Shown piece by piece: positions 10,401 through 16,495 of a stretch of DNA of 37,018 nt. The stretch comes from Saccharothrix sp. NRRL B-16348 (GTDB taxonomy: Bacteria > Actinomycetota > Actinomycetes > Mycobacteriales > Pseudonocardiaceae): contig NZ_LGED01000253.1 of assembly GCF_001280085.1 (NCBI RefSeq), positions 1-37,018 of the forward strand. Reading direction: 5' to 3'. Positions within the stretch are counted from its first letter, which is position 1. Each line of letters opens with the position of its first letter. The notes beneath the pieces are model-generated. The model was not told the DNA's origin. It saw nothing but the letters and a program-made list of their open reading frames with translations, and did not search any database. Made by a program: the position numbers and the translations under genes.

Positions 10401-12843
10401 CCGTGACGCGGTAGGACACCTGGTCGCCGAAGTCGATGAAGCCGCCGTCGGCGGGCGCGGTCAACGTGATCACGGGAGGCGTGTTGCCGACGACGATGCG
10501 CACGTTGGCGACCGCGGACCGGCCGCCCTGGTCGGTGACGGTGAGCCGGGCGGTGTAGTCGCCGTTCGCGGTGTAGGTGTGGCCGGGCGCGGCTTCGGTG
10601 CTGTCGGTGGTGCCGTCGCCGTCGAAGTCCCACTCGAACGTCAGCTGGTCGCCGTCGGGGTCGCGCGACCCGGCCGAGTCGAACCGCACGGTCAGCGGCG
10701 CGTGCCCGGAGGTCTTGTCGGCCTTCGCGACCGCGACCGGCGCGCGGTCGCCGCGCACGTAGTCGATGCGGTAGACGCCGCTGTCGGCGTTGTTGCCGCC
10801 GAACCCGGAGCCCCATTCGATGATGTACAGCGAGCCGTCCGGGCCGAACTGCATGGCGTGCACCCGGTTGAAGCTCATGTCGGGCAGCATCCGGTTGATG
10901 TCGAACACGCTCGTGCCGTCCGGGGAGAGCTGCAACGAGAACAGCCTGCCGTCGTTCCAGTCACCCCACATCGCCTTGCCGTCCCAGTAGGCCGGCCACT
11001 TGCGCTCCGAGACCAGGTCCGGGTCGTACCGGTAGGTCCCGCCCGCCATCGGCGCGCCACCGCCGCCGATCTCCGGGGTGCCGGTGGAGGACTTGCCCTG
11101 CCAGATCGGCGTGCCGATCGCGGGGGGCAGCTGGGTGAGGCCGGTGTTGTTCGGCGAGTTGTTCACCGGGTTGGCGCAGTCGAACTGCGCGCCGGAGGCG
11201 CCGGCGGCGAAGTCGTAGTCGACGTACGGGGTGTTGGCGCCGACGCAGTAGGGCCAGCCGTAGAAGCCCGGCCGGTCCACGACGTTCCACTCGACGCGGC
11301 CGTCCGGACCGCGCTGGGCGTTGCTCTGACCCGCGTCGGGGCCGTAGTCGGCGACCTGGAGCTTGTTGGTCTTCGGGTCCAGGCCGATGCGGAACGGGTT
11401 GCGGAAGCCCATGGCGAAGATCTCGGGCCGGGTCTTGGCCGTGCCGGCCGGGAACATGTTGCCCGGCGGGACGGTGTAGGTGCCGTCGGCCTGCGGGGTG
11501 ATGCGCAGGATCTTGCCGTTGAGGTTGTCGCTGTTGGCCGCGGAGCGCTGCGAGTCCCAGGCGGCACGGCCGGCGCGCTCGTCGAGCGGCGAGTAGCCGT
11601 CGGAGGCGAACGGGTTCGTGTTGTCGCCGGTGGTGATGTAGAGGTTGCCGTCGTTGTCGAACTCCAGCGCACCGCCGGCGTGGCAGCACTGCTCGCGCTG
11701 GGTCGTGACGGTCAGCACGACCTTCTCGCTGCCGGGCACGATCACGTCGCCTTGCAGCGTGAACCGGGAAACCCGGTCGACGGCCTCGGCGCCCGCGGGC
11801 GAGTAGTACAGGTAGAGCTGGTTGTTGGTGGCGAAGTCGGGGTCCAGGGCGATGCCGAGGAGGCCGAACTCCTGCCCGGTGTAGACGTTCAGCGTGCCCG
11901 CGGTGACGACCGCGCCGTCGCGCCGGACGACGCGGATCGCGCCGTTGCGGTCGATGTAGAACACGCGGCCGTCGTCGGCGATCGCGAGTTCCATCGGGTT
12001 CGCGGTGGTGTCGTCGAGGGTGACCTTCTCGAACGCGTTGGTCCGGGTGGCCGAGCAGTCGGCGTCCACGGCGCCCGCCGCGGTCCGGATGCCCTTGTGC
12101 AGGTGCTCCAGGAACGCCGGTTCGGCGAAGGACTCGTCGGCGTGGCCCAGGCCCGTGTACCAGGAGCGGCCGCCGTCGTAGTCCTGGCACCAGGTGATCG
12201 GGTGGCTCGTCCCCATCGTGCCGCCGCTGTAGCTGGTCTCGTCCAGCTCGGCCAGCACGTGCACCTTCGGCGTCGGGTCGGCGCGGAAGTTGTACCACTC
12301 GTCGAGGCGCCGCCACGACTGCGGCAGGTGCGCCGTGGACGGGTGCGCCGGGTCGGTGACCTTGATGGTCGCCTCCTGCGGCGCGGGGTGGTTGGCGAAG
12401 TACGCGCCCACCAGGTCGCCGTACCAGGCCCAGTCGTACTCGGTGTCGGAGGCGGCGTGCACGCCCGCGAACCCGCCGCCGGCCTTGATGTAGCGCTCGA
12501 ACGCGGCCTGCTGGGTGGCGTCGAGGACGTCGCCGGTGGTAGAGAGGAAGACCACGGCCTCGTACTGGGCGAGGTTCGCGTCGGTGAACGCCGCGGCGTC
12601 CTCGGTGGCGTCCACCGTGAAGCCGTGGTCGGTGCCGAGCTGTTCGATGGCGGCGATGCCCGCGGGGATCGACGGGTGGCGGAAGCCGGCGGTCTTGCTG
12701 AAGACGAGGGTCTTGAACGTCTCGTCGCCGTGGCCCGGGTGCGCCTGGGCCGGTGGTGCCGCGCTGAGCAGAGGACCGAGTAACGCCGCCACGACCGCGA
12801 CGGTCGACCACCGTCTCCGACCGCGTCTGGATGAGCTCACCAT
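7408..12843 (-). CDS. giant secreted ThuA / glucose-sorbosone dehydrogenase / PKD / CBM6 multidomain protein
   Basis: This 1811-residue exported protein starts at ATG 12843, with GGAGG upstream. Signal peptide: basic VSSSRRGRRRW, hydrophobic core, cleavage near AQA (about 34). Approximate domains in order: ThuA fold (42-255); glucose/sorbosone-dehydrogenase-type beta-propeller (275-690, with GLLGIALDP, HAGGALEFDNDGNLYI and FRNPFRIGLDP); PKD (700-785); linker with DCQNV; CBM6-like lectin (900-1038); PKD (1046-1130); two related concanavalin-like beta-sandwiches (1140-1340 and 1350-1545, both with YQQAGL); three Ig-like/OmpL47-type repeats (1548-1800, each with an RxxDxAGN-type turn). It probably binds and oxidises or otherwise processes a polysaccharide or glycoside outside the cell, upstream of the neighbouring importer. 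PQQ dependence and substrate are inferred from family only. Confidence 0.9.
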   Translation of the reverse strand: MVSSSRRGRRRWSTVAVVAALLGPLLSAAPPAQAHPGHGDETFKTLVFSKTAGFRHPSIPAGIAAIEQLGTDHGFTVDATEDAAAFTDANLAQYEAVVFLSTTGDVLDATQQAAFERYIKAGGGFAGVHAASDTEYDWAWYGDLVGAYFANHPAPQEATIKVTDPAHPSTAHLPQSWRRLDEWYNFRADPTPKVHVLAELDETSYSGGTMGTSHPITWCQDYDGGRSWYTGLGHADESFAEPAFLEHLHKGIRTAAGAVDADCSATRTNAFEKVTLDDTTANPMELAIADDGRVFYIDRNGAIRVVRRDGAVVTAGTLNVYTGQEFGLLGIALDPDFATNNQLYLYYSPAGAEAVDRVSRFTLQGDVIVPGSEKVVLTVTTQREQCCHAGGALEFDNDGNLYITTGDNTNPFASDGYSPLDERAGRAAWDSQRSAANSDNLNGKILRITPQADGTYTVPPGNMFPAGTAKTRPEIFAMGFRNPFRIGLDPKTNKLQVADYGPDAGQSNAQRGPDGRVEWNVVDRPGFYGWPYCVGANTPYVDYDFAAGASGAQFDCANPVNNSPNNTGLTQLPPAIGTPIWQGKSSTGTPEIGGGGAPMAGGTYRYDPDLVSERKWPAYWDGKAMWGDWNDGRLFSLQLSPDGTSVFDINRMLPDMSFNRVHAMQFGPDGSLYIIEWGSGFGGNNADSGVYRIDYVRGDRAPVAVAKADKTSGHAPLTVRFDSAGSRDPDGDQLTFEWDFDGDGTTDSTEAAPGHTYTANGDYTARLTVTDQGGRSAVANVRIVVGNTPPVITLTAPADGGFIDFGDQVSYRVTVTDAEDGTVDCQNVIVQPALGHDEHSHGYEQYRGCEGLALMSGDEGHVGADIFGVLTAKYTDKGGDNASPLTGESILVLQPKHKEAEYHAATGRTADGVGDDAAGVEKETTTDTGGGQNIGFITDGDWFSLSPATLDGIDEVRFRVASGSEGGRMEVRVGAPDGPLAGTATFAATGGWQNWTTVTADLADDVPAGSELYFVTRRPEGSTTTSYLANVNWLEFAGRGVTHNQRPAVEAAATTTTGTAPLKVDFTASATDPDGDTPISYTWVFGDGGTATGASVSHTYTAPGTFNAKVTATDARGASGTKTIPISVRAPDVTCFSGRSDDFLGTALDRDRWSTVVRENQDLAVRDGRLVLPTTPSDIYGTTNTTPNIVLQDLPSGPFQATAKVRVPVRRAYQQAGLVIYGDDDNYAKMVLQARSDTDDAASRIFQFIREEAAQPNEVGESNTAALGADFPDTVWVRFTSDGSNLTASYSADGQTFTDMPQTKALAGMVNPRIGLLSLVGGGGDRPVVDAEFDWFTLTPDDAAAVAPDDDFAGPALDGCRWNAVVRPDPTGYGVSDGSLRIDTSDGDIYGGSADDPANFILQRAPEGDWVIETEVDASAFDERYQQAGLIAYADDANYVKLDHIATNEAGTPVQRGVELRSESGDVVGDPQPGVNGLTGGVWHLRLAKSGSTYTGSYSADGQDWTSLEPVVNENLAGARIGLFALGGGQTAAKPARFNHFRVTTDRTAPVLSVVTDPASPGAGGWWTGPVTLTAAATDDGNGPVRVEYRVGTGEWAEYAAPLSFAEDGERVVAFRASDAAGNVSEEKSATVRIDRTAPRLTVKTDNAPGAEGWWTQRALVSATAADDTSGGPVLEHRIDGGPWRPYTGVVSVGDGRHRVAVRATDAAGNTSAEQAVDVKVDTAPPVTKAKRGKTASRVQLTASDATSGVARTEYRISGGTWQVHRGEEIRIRPNGKEYLEYRSTDLAGNVEAIGRYTPRPGPDDGCWQHV

Positions 12844-12887
12844 TGAGACCTCCAACCCGAAAAGCGCGTTGTGCCGCTGATCACGGG

Positions 12888-12914
12888 ATTCGTCTGTTGG
12901 GTCAACAAACTAAT
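12888..12914. promoter_or_regulatory. XylR/ROK-type operator upstream of the ThuA-domain gene
   Basis: ATTCGTCTGTTG (12888-12899), a GGT spacer and CAACAAACTAAT (12903-12914) form a 27-bp inverted repeat whose arms match at 10 of 12 positions. The right arm equals the half-site of the XylR (ROK family) operator known from Bacillus xylose operons. On the minus strand a -35-like TTGACC lies inside the repeat, 43-60 nt upstream of the ATG at 12843, which suits repression. A ROK regulator is encoded 5 kb downstream in the same orientation. Confidence 0.6.
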
Positions 12915-13567
12915 GACGCGTTTTCCGCAGGGTCAAGGTCGCCGCGTGTCCACAACTTGCCAATCCCCCACCTGGCAAGGAACCTCGATTACCGCATCCG
13001 GCGGATTTACTCCGCCGCCCCGGCGCAGGACACTGCGCGCGCGGGAAGGCCCCGCGCACCGCTCGCGACGAACTCCGCCCGAACTGTCCACTGTGGACGC
13101 CCGATGCGGCGTCGGGTCCCCCGCTTCCGCACCCCCGGGCCCGGCATCCGGCCGAACGTCCACCCGCCGCCCGATCGCCAATGCGATCGATGAGTATGAC
13201 TCATTCTGCGGTGCGCGCCGACCTCGAACAGACCGCCGTCGGCCGCGGCGCGGACCGCGCGGACGACCGGATCGTGAAGTCAAACCTGGTCTTCCCTTGA
13301 CTTCAGCCGCATGTGACCGCTGTCATTGTGTGCCGGGAGCGGTCGGCACACATCGACCGAACCCGGGCGCAAGTCGGGCACAACCCGTCCGACCGCGCCG
13401 CGAAGAGTCGAACCCATCCGTGATTGATCGATCCACCCTCGGACGGCACCGACGGGTGCCACGACGCAGTGGACGACCACTCCGACCACCGGTGAGGTGT
13501 ACCCCGACCATGTGCCGATCGACGACCTCGTCCGCCCGGGAATCCGACGCTCGCGGGTCCACTCGCC
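12915..13567. other. long gene-free stretch
   Basis: Between the ROK-type operator and the small HTH gene no reading frame with coding-like composition and a ribosome binding site is seen on either strand. The part near 12915-12990 is less GC-rich than its surroundings. A TTGACT hexamer at 13297-13302 with TGTCAT 18 nt further could be a plus-strand promoter, but it is 250 nt from the next start. I see no RNA gene or repeat here. Confidence 0.4.
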
Positions 13568-13825
13568 ATGACCACGCTTGAGCCGGCGGGATCGCTCATG
13601 TCGTCCGTCGCGGAGGACGTGGCCGCGGCGGAGCCCGAACCCACGGCCGCGACCCGGGACCTGCTGCGGCTGATGCGCACGGGGGCGATCGACGAGACCA
13701 TCGCACGGGAACTGGGGGTCAGCCTCCGCACCGTGCACCGCCGGATCACGCGCCTGCAGACGTTGCTGGGCGCGCGTTCGCGCTTCCAGTTGGGCGTGAT
13801 CGCCTGCGAACAGGGTTGGGTGTGA
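13568..13825 (+). CDS. small LuxR-type helix-turn-helix protein
   Basis: This 85-residue protein has a disordered acidic N-terminus and a C-terminal LuxR/FixJ-type HTH (about residues 30-75; IARELGVSLRTVHRRITRLQ). It contains nothing but the DNA-binding domain: the frame is closed by TGA at 13493-13495 upstream, so no sensor part precedes it. In relatives this HTH caps proteins of 300 or more residues, so it is either a stand-alone minimal regulator or a decapitated remnant. The start is uncertain; ATG 13598 (GGCGGGA upstream) is an alternative to ATG 13568. It lies 181 nt before the DJ-1 gene in the same direction and may regulate it. Confidence 0.7.
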   Translation: MTTLEPAGSLMSSVAEDVAAAEPEPTAATRDLLRLMRTGAIDETIARELGVSLRTVHRRITRLQTLLGARSRFQLGVIACEQGWV

Positions 13826-13866
13826 CCCTTCCGCCGACCGCGCCGGCCCGACACCTGTCCGGCCGA

Positions 13867-13896
13867 TTGTGCCGCCGGCCGCCCACCGCGTACGGT
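13867..13896 (+). promoter_or_regulatory. candidate promoter of the DJ-1/PfpI gene
   Basis: TTGTGC at 13867-13872 and TACGGT (TAnnnT) at 13891-13896 are separated by 18 nt, a plausible housekeeping-sigma promoter with transcription start near 13903. The perfect palindrome at 13909-13922 would then lie just after the start point. Confidence 0.4.
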
Positions 13897-13908
13897 CCGA
13901 CGGGAAGA

Positions 13909-13922
13909 TCGAACCGGTTCGA
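13909..13922. promoter_or_regulatory. perfect 14-bp palindrome, candidate operator
   Basis: TCGAACCGGTTCGA is a perfect palindrome 84 nt upstream of the DJ-1 start. Its halves, TCGAAC and GTTCGA, are those of the actinobacterial LexA box, but they are separated by 2 nt instead of the usual 4, so a different regulator or a non-canonical site is likely. Confidence 0.4.
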
Positions 13923-14006
13923 CACTCAGGTCCTTCGAGACGTCCGACGCCGTCCGCAGTCCTCGACGAGGTACGGCGGCGCGTCCGACCGGGATGAGGA
14001 GCACGC

Positions 14007-14570
14007 ATGGCTCGGGTGCTGGTCTTGACCGCCGACGCCGCCGAGGAACTCGATTCGATGTACCCCGTCTTCCGCCTGCGCGAGGGTGGTCACGAGGCCG
14101 TCGTGGCCGCTCCGACCACGCGCGCGGTCAAGCTGGTGGTGCACGACTTCGAGCCCGGGTGGGACGCCTACACCGAGAAGCCCGGCCACCTGCTGCCGGT
14201 GGACCTGGCGTTCGGCGACGTCGACCCCGAGGAGTACGACGGGCTGGTGATCCCGGGCGGCCGGGCGCCGGAGTACATCCGGACGAGCCCCGACGTGGCG
14301 CGCATCGTCCACCACTTCTTCGACCGCGGACTGCCCGTCGGCACGATCTGCCACGGCCCGCAGGTGCCCGCCGCCCTGGGGCTGCTGCGGGGCCGCAGGA
14401 CCGCGGCCTTCCCGCCGTTGCGGACGGACGTGGAGCTGGCCGGCGGGACGTTCGTCGACGAGCCGGATGTCGTCGACGGCGCGATGGTCTCCTGCCGCGG
14501 CTGGCCCGACCTCCCGCTCTGGTCGCGCGCGTTCATGAGCGTGCTGGAGAAGTCGCAGGTGCCCGCCTGA
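14007..14570 (+). CDS. DJ-1/PfpI family protein
   Basis: This 187-residue cytoplasmic protein has the type-1 glutamine-amidotransferase-like fold. The nucleophile elbow is TICHGPQ (Cys115, His116), preceded by VIPGGRAPEY with Glu89, giving the PfpI-type Cys-His-Glu arrangement. The acidic residues near 13-14 match the Glu that contacts the active cysteine. The family includes proteases, glyoxalase III/deglycases and chaperones; the exact activity cannot be assigned. ATG 14007 is preceded by GAGGAG. The gene stands alone between a small HTH gene and the convergent TetR gene, and a promoter and palindrome are visible upstream. A stress or aldehyde-detoxification role is an inference. Confidence 0.9.
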   Translation: MARVLVLTADAAEELDSMYPVFRLREGGHEAVVAAPTTRAVKLVVHDFEPGWDAYTEKPGHLLPVDLAFGDVDPEEYDGLVIPGGRAPEYIRTSPDVARIVHHFFDRGLPVGTICHGPQVPAALGLLRGRRTAAFPPLRTDVELAGGTFVDEPDVVDGAMVSCRGWPDLPLWSRAFMSVLEKSQVPA

Positions 14571-14600
14571 CGGGTCGGAGCACCCGCGTTCGGCCGCGCG

Positions 14601-15281
14601 TCACTTCGTGATGCGTGCCCCGATGCCGTCGAGGACGAAGTCGAGGCCGGTCCGGAAGGTCTCGTCGGCGTCCAGGTGAGGGCCGTCGCGCACGACCGCG
14701 GCCAGCGCGGGGAACCGGCCGGTGGCGAAGGTCCGCTCCAGGTAGGGCCCGAAGGCGACCTGCCACTGCTCCTGGTCCATGCCGGAGGCCCGCTCGGCGC
14801 GCCGCTCGGTGATCTCCCGCCGCACCGCGCCGATCACGTACGCGTTGACGGCGGCGACCGCCGGCACGACGGTGTCCAGGTCGACGCCGGCCATCGCGGC
14901 CAGCACGGCCTCGCCACCGGCCAGCGTGTTCGGCCCGAGCTGGGGCCGCCCGCCGATCAGGTCGGCGAGCCACTCGTGCCTGCGGGCGGCCTGCCGGGTG
15001 GTGTCGGCGAGGGAGCGCAGCACCTCCCGCCACCCGTCGCCGGTCGGCCGGATCTCCGCGTGGACCGCGTCGACCATCAGGTCGAGCAGCTCCTCCTTGG
15101 TGTCGATGTAGCCGTAGAGCCGCATCGGCCCGACGTCCAGCGCCGCGGCGACCTTGCGCAGCGACACGGCGTCCAGACCGTCCGCGTCGGCGAGTCCGAT
15201 CGCCGCCCGGACGATCCGCTCCCGGCTCAGCGGCGCCGGCGTCGGCCGGTCCGGCGGCTCCGGCCGCTCCCACACCAACAT
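14601..15281 (-). CDS. TetR family transcriptional repressor
   Basis: This 226-residue protein has an N-terminal HTH at about residues 18-65 (ERIVRAAIGLADADGLDAVS through VGPMRLYGYIDTKEELLDLM). The C-terminal ligand domain is of TetR_C type, as found in tetracycline-repressor-like proteins. ATG 15281 is preceded by no clear ribosome binding site; a TATTGT hexamer at 15289-15294 (minus strand) would place transcription at or next to the ATG, so the mRNA may be leaderless. It diverges from the FAD monooxygenase gene with 67 nt between starts, containing a palindrome. The arrangement is typical of a repressor controlling itself and the divergent enzyme, with the enzyme's substrate as probable inducer. 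Confidence 0.9.
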   Translation of the reverse strand: MLVWERPEPPDRPTPAPLSRERIVRAAIGLADADGLDAVSLRKVAAALDVGPMRLYGYIDTKEELLDLMVDAVHAEIRPTGDGWREVLRSLADTTRQAARRHEWLADLIGGRPQLGPNTLAGGEAVLAAMAGVDLDTVVPAVAAVNAYVIGAVRREITERRAERASGMDQEQWQVAFGPYLERTFATGRFPALAAVVRDGPHLDADETFRTGLDFVLDGIGARITK

Positions 15282-15309
15282 GACGACGACAATACAGCGT
15301 TGGGCGGTG

Positions 15310-15320
15310 ATACAGTGTAT
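15310..15320. promoter_or_regulatory. TetR operator in the divergent promoter region
   Basis: ATACA-G-TGTAT is an inverted repeat with a single central base. It overlaps a -10-like TACAGT (15311-15316) for the plus-strand monooxygenase and the expected -35 zone of the repressor. A second partial copy (CAATACA at 15290-15296) lies near the repressor start, so binding at either site could shut both promoters. Confidence 0.5.
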
Positions 15321-15348
15321 TGACCGATACGGTGAATCGAGGCTGATC

Positions 15349-16458
15349 GTGACCATCGCGATCGTCGGAGCCGGCCTGGGCGGCTTGGCCCTTGCGCGGG
15401 TGCTGCACGTGCACGGCATCGACGCCGTCGTGCACGAACGTGAACCGTCACGCGACGCGCGTGGTCAGGGCGGCATGCTCGACATCCACTCCGGCCAGTG
15501 GGCGTTGCGCGAGGCCGGCCTGATCGACCGGTTCCACGCGATCGCCCGTGGCGAGGGCCAGGACATGCGCCTGCTGGAGCCGGACGGCACCCTCCTGCTC
15601 CAGGAGGACACCCCCGAGGACGCCCCGCTCGACCGGCCCGAGGTCGACCGCGCCGATCTGCGCGACCTGCTGCTGGACTCCCTCCCCGACGGCGTGGTCC
15701 GCTGGGGGCGCGCGTTCGAGTCCGCCGACGACGGCGTCCTGCGCTTCGCCGACGGCGGCAGCGCGACGTACGACCTGCTGGTCGGCGCGGACGGCGCGAA
15801 CTCACGGGTCCGCGCGCTGGTCACCGACGCACGGCCGACGCACATCGGCCAGCACGTCGTCGAGGTCGGCATCCCCGACGTCGACCGCACCCACCCCGAC
15901 CTCGCGGCGATGGTCGGGCGCGGCAACTACTGGGTGCTCGGCGACGGGATCTCGCTGGCGGCGCAGCGCAACGGCGACGGCCGCGTGCGGATCGGCGTCA
16001 GCTTCTACCGCACCCCCGAGGACTGGTTCGCCACCAGCGGGATCCCGTTCGACGACCCGCCCGCCGCCCGCGCCCGGCTGATCGAACTGCTCCCCGGCTG
16101 GCACCCGCGGTTCACCGCGCTGATCGCGGCCTGCGACGACGCGGTCGTGCCGCGGTCGATCACCACTCTCCCGGTCGGCCTGACCTGGCCGTCGACGCCG
16201 GACGTCACGCTGGTCGGCGATGCCGCCCACCTGATGCCGCCGGTGGGCGAGGGCGCCAACATGGCGTTGCTCGACGGCGCCGTGCTCGGTCTCGCGCTGG
16301 CCGCGCACCCGGACGACTTCCCCACCGCCGTCAAGGACTACGAACGCGAGATGTTCGAACGCACCGGCGCTGCCGCCCGGATGTCCGCGGACCTGCAGGA
16401 ACTGCTGATGTCGCCGAACGCCGCCCGGAGCATGCTCGCGTTCTTCCAACCCGGCTGA
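15349..16458 (+). CDS. TetX-like FAD-dependent monooxygenase
   Basis: This 369-residue class A flavoprotein monooxygenase has the GAGLGG FAD loop at 7-12, the GADGA (DG) motif at 146-150 and the GDAAHLMPP FAD/ribose motif at 290-298. Family-specific stretches parallel TetX tetracycline destructases: GGMLDIHSGQ, RPEVDRADLRDLLLDSL and GVSFYRTPEDW. The start is GTG 15349, with GAGG 7 nt upstream. TetX-type enzymes hydroxylate aromatic polyketides such as tetracyclines using NADPH and O2; whether this one does is unknown. The divergent TetR gene and shared operator suggest expression induced by a small aromatic compound. A bidirectional terminator follows directly. Confidence 0.85.
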   Translation: MTIAIVGAGLGGLALARVLHVHGIDAVVHEREPSRDARGQGGMLDIHSGQWALREAGLIDRFHAIARGEGQDMRLLEPDGTLLLQEDTPEDAPLDRPEVDRADLRDLLLDSLPDGVVRWGRAFESADDGVLRFADGGSATYDLLVGADGANSRVRALVTDARPTHIGQHVVEVGIPDVDRTHPDLAAMVGRGNYWVLGDGISLAAQRNGDGRVRIGVSFYRTPEDWFATSGIPFDDPPAARARLIELLPGWHPRFTALIAACDDAVVPRSITTLPVGLTWPSTPDVTLVGDAAHLMPPVGEGANMALLDGAVLGLALAAHPDDFPTAVKDYEREMFERTGAAARMSADLQELLMSPNAARSMLAFFQPG

Positions 16459-16487
16459 GCCCTCCCCGTCGCGGGACGGGGAGGGCT
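16458..16487. terminator. bidirectional hairpin terminator
   Basis: A perfect 13-bp stem (AGCCCTCCCCGTC at 16458-16470, its complement at 16475-16487) with a 4-nt loop lies between the stops of the convergent monooxygenase gene and the secreted-protein gene. Confidence 0.85.
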
Positions 16488-16495
16488 CGGCGGGA

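Noticed and set aside
7414..12783. A plus-strand open frame of almost 1,800 codons antisense to the ThuA-domain gene.
   Set aside because: It mirrors the third-codon G/C bias of the real gene, has a low-complexity Val/Arg/Gly-rich product, and shows no ribosome binding site or domain. The minus frame has a signal peptide and clear domains.
12871..13581. Plus-strand and minus-strand frames of 120-236 codons in the gap before the small HTH gene.
   Set aside because: Products are Arg/Pro-rich, lack ribosome binding sites and resemble no protein family.
13909..13922. LexA (SOS) box.
   Set aside because: Half-sites TCGAAC and GTTCGA are correct but are separated by 2 nt instead of 4; kept only as an unassigned palindrome.
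13568..16458. Part of an antibiotic biosynthetic cluster because of the TetX-like enzyme and TetR.
   Set aside because: No polyketide, peptide or other core biosynthetic gene lies anywhere in the window.
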